64,000 nt of DNA from Baylisascaris procyonis (lineage: Eukaryota; Nematoda; Chromadorea; Rhabditida; Ascarididae): positions 1,860,001-1,924,000 of the forward strand of contig JAZARR010000231.1 in assembly GCA_037389465.1 (NCBI GenBank). Direction: 5' to 3'. This document shows, in pieces, positions 26,660-37,241 of the stretch. The notes under the pieces were generated by a model, which was not told the DNA's origin, made no database searches, and saw only the letters and a program-made list of their open reading frames with translations. The position numbers were made by a program, and so were the translations under genes. Position 1 is the first letter of the stretch, and each line of letters opens with the position of its first letter.

Positions 26660-26672
26660 CAGCTGACAGCTG
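26660..26672. promoter_or_regulatory. Tandem E-boxes CAGCTGACAGCTG
   Basis: Two CAGCTG sites one base apart (26660-26665, 26667-26672). Possible bHLH sites in the same interval as the other clusters. Confidence 0.35.
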
Positions 26673-27197
26673 GTTATGTGCTTTTATGCTCACCCTTCCG
26701 AAAAATTCTTCCGTTTCAGATCACCACTTACCATTCATACACACGTATACACATATATACACATCGAATCATTAAATGGCTAATGCGCTAATGAAGTGAG
26801 TATCGTGAAAGAAGATGCGTTTGTGGATGATCGACTATTGATACGATCGTTGTTGCACAATATCGTTAGAGCAATCCACACTTCAACTATCTGCGTACAA
26901 TGGATCAGATTTTGCCGAAATTCACGTTTTTTATTTGCTGCCTTATAAAATTCACTGGTCTTACACACATCAGCACGGAAATTGGCTTTGCTTTCCCGAC
27001 CGGATGGTCAACGTGCTTCTGTCAGTCTCATCCGGAAAAAAGCTTCAGGAAGTTGGGAAGTTCGTCTCTTCTGCTGCAATACTGTTAATGAGTGCGGGAC
27101 GGTGTTTGTGAGTAGAGCTCAAGCTAAAGAGAGGACGAGCTTTCAGTCTTCAGTTCCATGTGAATTTGATCGTTCGACAATCTCCGAGATCTACGTT

Positions 27198-27308
27198 TAT
27201 ATATAAATATATATATAAATATAAATATAAATATAAATATAAATATAAATATAAATATAAATATAAATATAAATATAAATATAAATATAAATATAAATAA
27301 ATAAATAA

Positions 27309-27368
<60 letters not shown>
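27198..27368. repeat. Compound AT microsatellite
   Basis: TATA-rich start, then about 85 bp of (ATAAAT)n, a short (AAAT)n and a long (AT)n run. The long open frames it creates on the minus strand (Ile/Tyr/Phe repeats) are not genes. Confidence 0.95.
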
Positions 27369-27370
<2 letters not shown>

Positions 27371-27583
27371 GCAAATTGGAGTGGTTGCATCTTTTTGCTA
27401 TATTTTTCTGGAAATATCATCTTCTACAAACATACGTCCTTTTATATTCAATATAAACAATTCATTTTCTGTGAATTCATCGATTAAGCGTTCTTCATTA
27501 GAGTATATCGCTTCAACAATTGATTTACCGATTCTTTATTTAGACGCTGACCTATTTATAATTTTACTGCAGAAGTAATTTTA

Positions 27584-27634
27584 GTCCGGAAATAACTTTG
27601 GTCCGGAAATAATTGTAGTGCGGAAATATATGCT
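27584..27634. repeat. 17-bp tandem repeat, three copies
   Basis: Units start at 27584, 27601 and 27618: GTCCGGAAATAACTTTG, then the same with two changes, then a more diverged copy starting GTGCGG. Confidence 0.8.
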
Positions 27635-27834
27635 TTCCACTGACCAACATTATGAGGGATAATTTTTAAAGGCAAACTCAACGTTACATAAGATAGGAAA
27701 TCGATTAAGCAGTTGGCTATCATGCCTTTCGAATCATGCACTACTATTGCAAGGTGTTTGCAAGATTGCGTTAAAAGAGCGCAAAATGAATGATTAACAG
27801 TGGCGGTAAGGCAATTACAAGGTCAAGAGCATCG

Positions 27835-27938
27835 CAGGTGAATGGAGCCGAGCGACGGGGTGGCATCCTCGTATTCAATTCAGCTAGCTAACCAACCGAA
27901 CAGCCACCTGGTTTATTGGCTGTGTTTCGCCGCACCTG
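27835..27938. promoter_or_regulatory. E-box cluster, candidate enhancer
   Basis: CAGGTG 27835-27840 and CACCTG 27905-27910 and 27933-27938 (all the same site type) in 104 bp, GC-richer than its surroundings, just before the tRNA gene. Confidence 0.4.
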
Positions 27939-28056
27939 CACTTACTAATATTCATTAATCGCATATGGCTACTGCGCAATGCAAATCAAGAGTTACAAAA
28001 GTAGTAATTTTAAACCTAAGCGGAGCTACTAGATCAAAGAAGAGCCCATTGATCTG

Positions 28057-28130
28057 GCCTGAGTAGCGCAGTCGGTTAGCGCGTCAGTCTCATAATCTGA
28101 AGGTCGTGAGTTCGAACCTCACCTCGGGCA
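28057..28130 (+). tRNA. tRNA-Met (CAT), elongator type
   Basis: A complete intronless cloverleaf. The acceptor stem GCCTGAG (28057-28063) pairs with CTCGGGC (28123-28129), with one G-U pair, and the discriminator is A at 28130. D arm GCGC/GCGC; anticodon arm TCAGT-CTCATAA-TCTGA with anticodon CAT and the T-T pair at the loop base that metazoan elongator tRNA-Met often has; T arm GTGAG-TTCGAAC-CTCAC. The internal promoter boxes are intact and a TTTT terminator follows at 28136-28139. It lacks the features of initiator tRNA-Met. It lies alone, about 2.7 kb upstream of the second HLH start codon. Confidence 0.97.
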
Positions 28131-30614
28131 GTCACTTTTCTCTTCATGTCTCTGTTAGGTGATGGTTGCATGCTGTTGCTTAATCTTGTGACAGCTTCTT
28201 CGCATCATGCTTTTGCTAACTTATGGCTGTGACTGCATGCATCCGTGAATCAACCTAGAGCATAAGACTAAGGAAACAATGTTCCAGACAGAGCTGACAG
28301 GGAAAGGAGATGAATTGGTACATATTCTACGCGTAAATCGAAACAAACGCGTAAAAGTACAGGTGTTCTGGGCAATATTATGGAATATTTCTCAAGGATA
28401 CCACATGCGTTATTGCTACGGTGAATGGCAATGAGTCGTAATAGCACGTTTGCTTATCATCTGCCAGCGGCCAGATTCGTCGGCTAGTCGAGGAAGGAAA
28501 AGCCTCGAGCAGATGCCTATTAGCCGAAATGCTCTGTCCATATGCGGCTCGTCCATCCACTAAACATCCGTCTTTGCTTGTATTATTCTCTTGAGGGCTC
28601 TTTGGAGATATTCACTGACACCTGCTCTTCCAAATAGAGATAGTAGCATTTTTATAGTGATTAAATGGGCTGCGACATTTATAATTTTTATTTATAATTT
28701 TTTAAGGAATTCCACAAGTTGCATGCTATTACCCCACTTCTAGCCCGTTATGTTCGAGAGGATTCAAGGCGAAAATGAGAGAAATCATATGAAAAATATT
28801 CCCGAGAATTGAGAGATACAGCGAGAAACAGTGGCACGAAACTTTTTATTTCTACCGTTTTTTCGTACATATTCTGAGCTGAGCTTTTATGCATTAATTA
28901 AGGCAAAAATATTCCATGCAATGAGTGATGAGTGCAATTCTGTTTTCATTGGCGTATTTTAGCAATTTTATTTTCAACAATGTTATGAAAAGTTTTCTTA
29001 AGGCAACGTTTGTTAGTCTATATTTTAGGCAAGGAATTTTTTGCAACGTTTTGAAGTTTAAATCTCTGGTCAAAGAGATATCTATATGGTGCCCTCAAAT
29101 AGTTCAGCATAAATCTAAATCTCGTTAGGCAAATCTTTTTTCCCCCAAAGCAACTTCATGCCAGAGGGGAACTTAGTAAATAAGATGGTTTAAAAAAATA
29201 AATTTGTTCAATTGCATTTTATTAAGAATTAATTAAACAAAATTCATTTAATTCATTTTGATGTTTTTAATGCACTGACATTTGATAATTTAAGCGGAAA
29301 TTTACTTGAAAATATATGAATAGTCAGCCATCTATGACACTGAATGCGCCAATTTAACTATTAAATTGTCCTTTCTATGTTAAAAAAAAAACAATTTTTG
29401 AAGCGGTTGTATTGTAGGTTGTATTGTACACTTAAGATGCTCACCGCCCTTCTACATAATCAATCATCATCACCATTTATAAGGGAACGATGTGCAAAAT
29501 GAATAGAATATGATGATATGATGACAACGAGGACTCACATTAATTGCTACTGCTTCATCTTCAATAACAAAAATAATGAGATGCTTGCAAATCAAAAAAC
29601 ATTCATCAACCTAAAGAAGGGATTAGAGGTTGAACTGCGGTATTCCTAAACGCTTAGAATGAAGAAAATTATCTGCCGTATTTTGATTTCTTTATAATAC
29701 AATTATTCTTAGCAGTGAAAATATCGCTTAAATCACATAATTCCCATTTCTTATAAGTTGATCCTTGAATTTATGAATTTTTTCTGGGAAGCTGCGGACA
29801 TCATAGGATAGTTCCGTAAAATGCAACTTCTCAGCTCGAAAATGGGCGATACTTCAAGTTGGTGTATGGCAATTCTATTGCTAGACATATTAGTGAAATG
29901 AGTTCTAAACATTATCAACAAACTGAAAATGTAGGTGCATGATAATAAAGCGAAAATAAGGATTCATCCGATTCTCTTTTTCAGTAATCCTGCTTGATTA
30001 TTTCTTCCTTCTATCATTTCAGCCTCGACAATCTCTGCGAATATGTCTTCATTTTTGAACGATGTAAATGCAAAATACTGTAAAAAGAAGATACTGTAAA
30101 CATATTTTATTTTCAAGAAAATATAGGATGCTTTTAACGCAATTTCAGCGATACATTTACTCCCGCAAATTTTTTGTTTTTTAAAACCAAATCATTTTAG
30201 CACATCCTTAAGCATATATTTATGTATAAAGGTAGCCAAGTATGCATTTTCAGCCAAGTATGCATAAAAATTTTGCACTTAAAATCTAAAAATTATTTCG
30301 AAATAAAAGCGGTATATCTTAGAAAATGCAAATTGCAAGATATTGTAATTTTTGATAACTTTTTCAATTATACTCAAAAAATTTACAAATTTTAGCAAGT
30401 TTTTTTCCGCAACTCAACGAATATTCTCATAATTTTCAACCAAAAACAACCAAAAAAAAACCAACTCAAAATTATATATGATGCAATACAAAACGTGCGT
30501 TCATAGTGTTTAGTGCACGTGTTCGATCCTGTTCGTAATTTCCCATCGTATTAATCGGCTTTTCTTATTTCACGATCATATTCACCACTTTTGAAGATAA
30601 TCATTACATTTGCA
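28131..30614. other. Intergenic upstream of second HLH gene
   Basis: It contains the shared element at 28451-28472, CAGGTG-type E-boxes at 28360-28365 and 28619-28624, and a short direct duplication at about 30233-30265 (AGCCAAGTATGCAT twice). No gene. The open minus-strand frame at 28378-28560 lies in the GC-richer island and is not called. Confidence 0.45.
28451..28472. promoter_or_regulatory. Shared element TGCTTATCATCTGCC, copy 2
   Basis: Second copy of the 15-base GATA/E-box element plus GGCC found at 19647-19668, in a GC-richer island 2.4 kb upstream of the second HLH gene. Confidence 0.4.
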
Positions 30615-30752
30615 ATGCTCTCACGCTCCACAGGTGTGCATGTCGCATACCACAGCTGCATGCCGAACGATGACCACACAAGTGTGTGGGCGTGTCATAT
30701 ATGCAAACGTACACTCCACAACGTTCCCCTTCAAGTACCGCCCCACATAAAG
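30615..30752 (+). promoter_or_regulatory. Proximal promoter of second HLH gene: E-box pair and TATA-like box
   Basis: ATGCTCTCA (30615-30623), CCACAGGTGT (30628-30637; CAGGTG 30631-30636) and CACAGCTGC (30651-30659; CAGCTG 30653-30658), in the same order as at 10453-10492. The E-boxes are 16 bp apart here and 11 bp apart there. A TATA-like CATAAAG lies at about 30746-30752, 119 bp before the ATG; the first gene's TATA box is 123 bp before its ATG. Confidence 0.65.
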
Positions 30753-30864
30753 ACCCTTCATCCGACATCCATCAGTATTGGCATCTTATACACACATTCG
30801 TTATTGGTTGTTGTGTGCTGTTTGATCGTTTATCCTCTACGCTTAAGGCATTCTACAATTCATT

Positions 30865-32110
30865 ATGAGAGCTTCACCTTCGCCATCAATGTGTTACGAA
30901 TGTGCAATCACCGATCCTACATCAAACGGATGTGTACGCAAAGGACGAGTGACAAAAGCGATACGAGAACGACGTGAACGTAGAAAAACGATGGCGATGT
31001 TGCAAAGAATGGTACCGACAGCTAAAGCTGATGATTCAACTCTTGAGCTATTACTTCATGTCATGGAATATATCAGCGCATTGACGGTGAGTGAAACATT
31101 TGTTTTCGGAATTCTTTTAATTTATTGTAGCCATTTTAATTTATTTTTTCGATATCTTTATGCCCACTTTTTGGTACATTGAAGTTTATTTAAAAAAAAA
31201 AAAAAACTAGAACTCGGAAGCTATTTACATCAATTTTCTTATTAGTCCATCGATATACCCCTTCAATATTTCAACCTTTTTATTTCAGTAATTTTTGGAT
31301 AAAATTTGCTCGGAGTTTCACCATGGAAAAATAATGGAATTTACGGATATCAAAAACTTATATTCATTTATATTCTATATATTTTTGTCAGTTCTATGCT
31401 AGGATCGTCGAAATGAGCTCTCTTCAGGTATATGAACCTAGCTAAAAAAAAAGAAACACCTAAGAGTACCAAAAATATTCGCTCGTTATAGTATTGCGAT
31501 CACAATCGCGCCTGCAACGTTGCATTTTCAATTCCTCAATTTATACCTATATTGACACTCTCCATCTAATGAATGATAGCTGATAATGTAGTCACAGCGC
31601 AATTTTTGTGTAGTTTTCACTAAAGCATTTCCTATAATAATACGCAAGAAAAATCCCCATGATATTTCATTTAAACGTAAAAAAACATTTTTTAAATGTT
31701 ACTAAGCATTTTCATCTTTACTATTTTCTCCGATTATATCGTATTTTCACATTATTGCGATTGACATATGGCGTCTAGGTGCACTTTTATTTCATCATTT
31801 CTGAGGAGTAAATGATTCGGAAAAAAATATTTATGATCAACAATTACTATTTTTAGCTTATGTTTTTACGCTGATAGTGAGTGTAGCTCAAATTTCGAAG
31901 TTTTCCAGCAGAATGCAGTCTCTATTTTGTATAATTCACGATGAAATTGTTAAGTTTCAGCGCCAATTGCAAGAATATGATGCTGAGGCAGAAAATCGAG
32001 CACCACCAGTTGACATATCTGGGCTGAGTCAACTTTTTGCGCAATTCTCCACAGCGATCAATCGAGTTCCCTCAGGGCATAATGCACAAATTCTATCTGC
32101 CCGAATGTGA
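30865..32110 (+). CDS. Small Id-like helix-loop-helix protein, paralogue 2
   Basis: Coding exons 30865-31086 and 31961-32110 (intron 874 nt, ACG|gtgagt ... taagtttcag|CGC, phase 0), 123 residues. The start is fixed by an in-frame TAA 21 nt upstream. Residues 1-8 are MRASPSPS. GRVTKA (27-32) is followed by RERRERRK (34-41), helix 1 with MLQRMVP (45-51), a short loop, and helix 2 with LLLHVMEYI (62-70). The RERR-type basic run is stronger than in paralogue 1, but it sits several residues closer to helix 1 than the DNA-contacting basic region of ordinary bHLH proteins. DNA binding is therefore uncertain and an Id-like dimerisation role is the simpler reading. Exon 2 has DISGLSQLFAQFST (93-106), matching paralogue 1. 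The C-terminus is longer by six residues. An AATAAA lies at 32398-32403. The two proteins align without gaps to about residue 108, so this is an old tandem duplication. Confidence 0.85.
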
Positions 32111-32403
32111 TTGCGATCAATTCGAAGGCATTCATTGGTATTTGTAAACAAGAAAAAAAAAGAAATCTTTGTTGCCTAACTTCGCTATTTTCTATATCGG
32201 TTGTTTTGTTCATATGCGGGTACAACATATTGGCTACTTGCTGTTCTCAGCAAACCCAAATGTTATCGCTGTTTCATTTTTTTTCGATTTTAACTGCTAT
32301 GAATAGTTAGTTTATGAAACTATACTGTATTCTCTTCTCTATCACTTCAATATCCAACTACTTTGTCTTATATGAATAACTTGTAAAAGTCGTGTATAAT
32401 AAA
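32111..32403 (+). other. Likely 3' UTR of second HLH gene
   Basis: Runs from the TGA (32108-32110) to AATAAA at 32398-32403. The stop codon overlaps TGTGAT, the K-box word of insect Notch-pathway 3' UTRs; with one occurrence this is probably chance. Confidence 0.5.
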
Positions 32404-35400
32404 GTTTGGAATTTATAAATGATGTTGCACACCACTATGAAGCAATGTTGTTGATTCCAAGAAACATTCTAAGATTTTTCTAAAAGTAATTTTAAACCAC
32501 TCATATATCGGGTATTTTTATAAAATCTCTATCATATAGAATCAGTGAAGGGTGTTTCGAATAGGATTTCAGAAAACAAATGTTTTTATGATAACATTTC
32601 ATGAGAAAATTCAGCCGATATGTCTGTGCAGTCTTTTGCGGATATTTTTGCAAGAGTTAGCGGCGTTTGCGACAAATTTTATGCTCGTAGATGATGTTTG
32701 AAATTACAAGACATCTCCTATGTGCCGTTAGCAGACTGTAAATGAATTAGCATATCTGTATATGTATATATTATTATAGTCTATAATCACACACATGCAT
32801 TAGCATTTTTGTGCTATATAGGAGCAATTCTAAAGCAAGTTTATAACAAATCTTAACATATTCATGACAAATGGTATGTTATAATAACACATTCCATTAA
32901 TAGTTTGCCGCCGCTTGTTAGAAGAGATGAAACTTATACATCAGTGTTTACTTGCGATATGATTAAATATAGGCGAAATTCAACAATATATGTGGATGAA
33001 ATTGTAGCACTTGTACTGTAACCATTTTTTCCAGCACTTTCATTTTTAACCTTAAGGTTTAGTTAATTTATTCAATTGCTTCAAGTATTCTCGAAAATCG
33101 ACTGATTTTAGAAGAGCGTTTATACAGTTTAAATAAATCCCATGGAAAAAAGTGTTCTATAATTGCAGTTTTTTTCCTTTGTAAAACTCCGCTTTGTTAT
33201 ACGAAAAGAATGGACATGTTTACATAGGGTTGACCTGAGTTCACATAATTCAAAAGTCATACATAAAGTATGTCCTTATCTCACGCTGAGAAAAATTGAA
33301 TACGATTTGATGCAAAACAACAATTCATATTACGCAATCGTTAAGTGCCAACATACATTGTGTTGTGAAGTACAATAATATTTCGGTATGAATTCACTCT
33401 CAAATATTAGTATTATTTTATCCTTCCAATTACGTAATAAAATGTTCTCAGACAGTTAACTAGCAAAGTACGAGATACACTTGACTATATTGGTCGAATT
33501 GTTTTCCTTTATCTGCGTACTCAATGCTTATGTATCCTTTTCTCAATGCAACGATCTGTTGTAACAATGTAACGATCGCCTGGGCACTTTTTGATTCATC
33601 TATGTGAACGTATAGGAATGGGATGAACTAACAGGTAAACCAATAAAAATGCCATTGATGCATCCCTTCAAGAAACAGCTATGAGAAGATTGTTTTAGGG
33701 ATCGTTTTAGGGATCGAAAAAGGTGCAATTAAAAAATACCTATAAAGATCATTATTGTTGCTTTATAACATATATGAGGTTTAGAGAGGAATCAATACCC
33801 GTAGCATCAGATCGTTCAAAATTGGTGCATCCCTTCAAGCATTTGTATACGTCGAATAAATCATTGCAAAGTTAATTCGACGGACAAGTTTTGCGGTCGC
33901 AAAATTAAGGTATTATACTGTTGGCGAAGGTTTATTGCAGGTGAAAGAACTCGAAAAAGGTAAGCATGAGGTAAATTCTGAGAAGGGTCAGTTATTAGAG
34001 AAAGCACATAAATTATGTGTCTATGTCTTCGAGTCGGTATGCGTATGCAGCGTAACAAATTGCGCAATGTTATTTATAAAATAAGTGATTATCTTAAAGG
34101 GTGAGAAAATAGTTATAAATTTTATTGATTGATCATTTTCATGCAACAAGACTGAGAAGTAAATATGGTCTACATTGAGATCAATCGATAAAAGGAACTA
34201 CAGTATCACGATGGTTTCCCCATTTGAAGATGGCGAATTCCCCTTACTCAGCCAACCGGTTGAAGATATTATCAGCACATCATAAGATCAGCAGAATATT
34301 TCACTTATCTTTTAGTCGCTCAATAGGCATCTGTGAGATACTAGAGGCTTCTAAAACTTTCGAGCGCATTTTTTTTTCATCTAGAACATTGCCGTAGCAT
34401 TTCCTATGCATATATATACAAGAAATGCTATGCAATACGGTCTTGCCATTGCATCTTATAATTGCAAATGCAAATATGCAATCATATGCAAAAATACCCC
34501 TATCATAAAATTTTATTCGACATAGAAAACTCAATCTTTTCAAGGCAGTCACATATGGATACCAAATAAAAGTGTATACGAGAAATGCTTCCTTCTTGAG
34601 CATTTTTGAGATTATTGAAGTGCTGTTGAATTATCTATTGCAGTTTGTGGAAAAGTTTAGTGGCAAAAATGCGTCACACAAAGAAAAACACACTTCCACA
34701 TATTTTCTACGAAGATTATTGACCGAATTGAATGTGCGATCCATTATTGACAATGAACATGCCACTTCACCTGCAATATATGAATTAATAAAGGAATATG
34801 AATGGGTTTACCTTAGTGTTAAGTGTCAACCTATCTAGCTTTATAATTATTCCACTTTTTCATAATACAGCAATGCATGAGGGCATGGTAGTTGCAAATA
34901 AGTCTAGCGGCTCATAAATAGAATACAATATCTAATACACTCCAGTATCATCGTTTTTTTTTATAACAGGGCACTGAAGTGAAAGAATTTTCGAATATAT
35001 CGAGAATCATGCTTTTAGCCTGATGTGGCACTTTGCAGCTTTTCTCACCATCTATAGATCTATTTGTATCTTGCAATATACTTCATAATCTTGAAAATGG
35101 ACTTATTGATTTATATCTTTGATTTGTTCAATGCTTGAGGGTTTATTGACGACAGCCATCAGCTGAGGAAGTCTGAAGACCCATTCAAGATACCGATCGT
35201 TCATAGAATACGATTGTGACGATTAGTTATAAATTATAGCTAACTAAAGGAAAACATTTTTAGACTACTGACAAATATTAGTAGCTTAGATTCCATTGAG
35301 CCATCTAGAGTGATATCAGGTGGGTTTGTTTGATGGGTACATATCCGGTCGATAGTCATCTTCGATGGACCGGTTAATTGCTATTTACGCTATACTGCTA

Positions 35401-37212
35401 GACACTGCTGTCAGCCAATGACGAGTGATCACTTTGAACAGACCGCAACGATAGCACAAGGCGGCAATTGTACGGAAGGCTGAAATAAAGAGAACGATTG
35501 CCGTAGAGATCACCCCAGGGAAAACCTTTTTACATGTTCATATTTGCAAATAATGCCGCTTGATGTTAATAACCGATGAAAGGGTATGCGAAAGATTGTT
35601 ATTTAAAAAAAAGAAGAATAACGCATAACCTTGCTGATGCATTATATTCTGCCATTTGCATAGCTACTCATCTTTATCTCATCCCCGGCGTCAATTACGA
35701 GTTTCCTTTCATTCAGACCTGCGCTTTGAGCACTTAAAAACATATCTGTCGTTTCTATATGCTATTATCCTTCAAATGCACAAAGATTGTTATATGTATA
35801 TAAGCACTACATCATTAAAATTTCTTTCATTTTCCAGTGGTTTTTATTTGTATTTGTATCATTTGCTTTATTCAACAAAAACATTCGAATCCTTTCATGC
35901 CAAGGAGGCATTACCATGGAAGATAATGTTAGTTCATTCTTCATGGAAAGCTTGATACTCATTTATTCTACTGAATATCGGAAAAACGATTAATTCACAA
36001 TAAATTGCCATCGATATTGCACGAATATTTATTACGTTCGAGAATTAAGCTCAAATTAAGTGCAAAAAATTGATACCACCAAAATATAAAAGAGCATAAA
36101 TTTCGAGATGTTCAGGAACAACATTGACCTCAACAGCTGTATCGAAAAAAACACCTGTTGAGAGAGTAAAAGACAATGGCACATTGGACAAAGTGGTCAG
36201 GTAACACGTGCACGATTGCGTCTTATATGCAAATATGACACTGACGAATAATTTGCAATATTTCTCGCTTATACTCTAACAGTTGTTCAATTTCAAGTTT
36301 CAGTAAAAAAATTTTTTTGTGGAATAAAAATAGTGCAACAATAAAACAATGCAAAATTACGAAAGTGTTAGTAGAAATGTGAGGCGATAAAATTTTCTTC
36401 TCGACAAGGGATATTTCTGAGCAATAGCGCCCATTTGAAATTCTATCTTTAGTGATCGTATAGATCATTATGAAATCCATTTTTATTATTTAAAAATTCG
36501 GCTCGTAAAATTAATCAACTGTCCACTGAAAAGAAACCAGCACGGAGATATTGGTGGAAACAGCCTCAAAGCAATTAATATAAGCGGTGCATAATACATC
36601 TTTTATATCCGGTCATAATCAGAGACCTAAGGATCAAAGAAATCGTACTCTTTGGCCGATTTCTGCCAACATGAAAGTTAAACAGTGTCAAGCTTACCAG
36701 CCAATGACAAATGTACCGGTTGTCGTGTCTAGAGAACAACGTAGTAACAATTTTGTTCCAGTGCTCTAGCACATATCATACGATTAACCACAATGCTCAC
36801 AAACTCAAGCCTTTCACTCCTATCTATTCCACATTCACCAGCGTGAAAATCGGTCGGCTTTGCCAAAATAATGGCCAATAATCACGAAAATCTTGGGCGA
36901 ACCTTAACGACTCCAACCATCATCGACTCACGAGCCGCCATCACGAGCGCATTCTGAGTATAGGGTGTACGAAGCATTTAGAGTCTAATAGACAATAATA
37001 AATATATGGTAGAGCATATACGGACAAGTTCGTCAAACTTGATCAGCCTAAACGATCAAAGTCCAGTAAGATGGATGAAAGGCAAGATTGCGCCAGTGCA
37101 TTTCTGCAATCCATATGTTTCTTTCTGCATTTAGAAACAAGAGCGAATATTTAGATTGCATATGATTCTTTGTGGAGCGCAAGGTGAAGTGCTCTTGATG
37201 ATACCGCTAAAG

Positions 37213-37241
37213 GGTCGATATCGGGTCAACGATATCCGACC
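37213..37241. other. Bulged hairpin in GC-rich island
   Basis: GGTCGATATCG (37213-37223) pairs with CGATAT-C-CGACC (37230-37241), 11 pairs with one bulged C (37236) and a six-base loop GGTCAA. The island around it (about 37170-37310) is much GC-richer than its surroundings and open in several frames on both strands. It could be a structured RNA, a regulatory site or chance. Confidence 0.45.

Larger units (their letters stand above)
18101..28056. other. Gene desert between the HLH paralogues; GC-richer islands with E-boxes
   Basis: No convincing gene. AT-rich DNA alternates with GC-richer islands (about 18.4, 19.45-19.8, 23.0-23.16, 23.8-24.4, 25.26-25.44, 26.55-27.2 and 27.8-27.95 kb). Most islands carry CAGGTG/CAGCTG E-boxes, including single ones at 19093, 19376, 21539, 21700 and 23072. 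Open frames in the islands are short and overlap on both strands, as expected from fewer stop codons. A possible micro-exon and terminal exon lie at 19048-19071 and 19225-19259 (see findings). Confidence 0.45.

Noticed and set aside
27124..27420. Ile/Tyr/Phe-repeat open frames on the minus strand
   Set aside because: Product of the AT microsatellite, not a gene.
30591..30977. 128-codon plus-strand open frame over the second HLH promoter and exon 1
   Set aside because: It lies in a different frame from the HLH exon, starts upstream of the E-boxes and TATA-like box, and has no match in the paralogue.
36474..36772. Plus-strand coding-like pieces ending NNFVPVL
   Set aside because: The minus strand is equally open and no splice pair joins the two pieces in phase.
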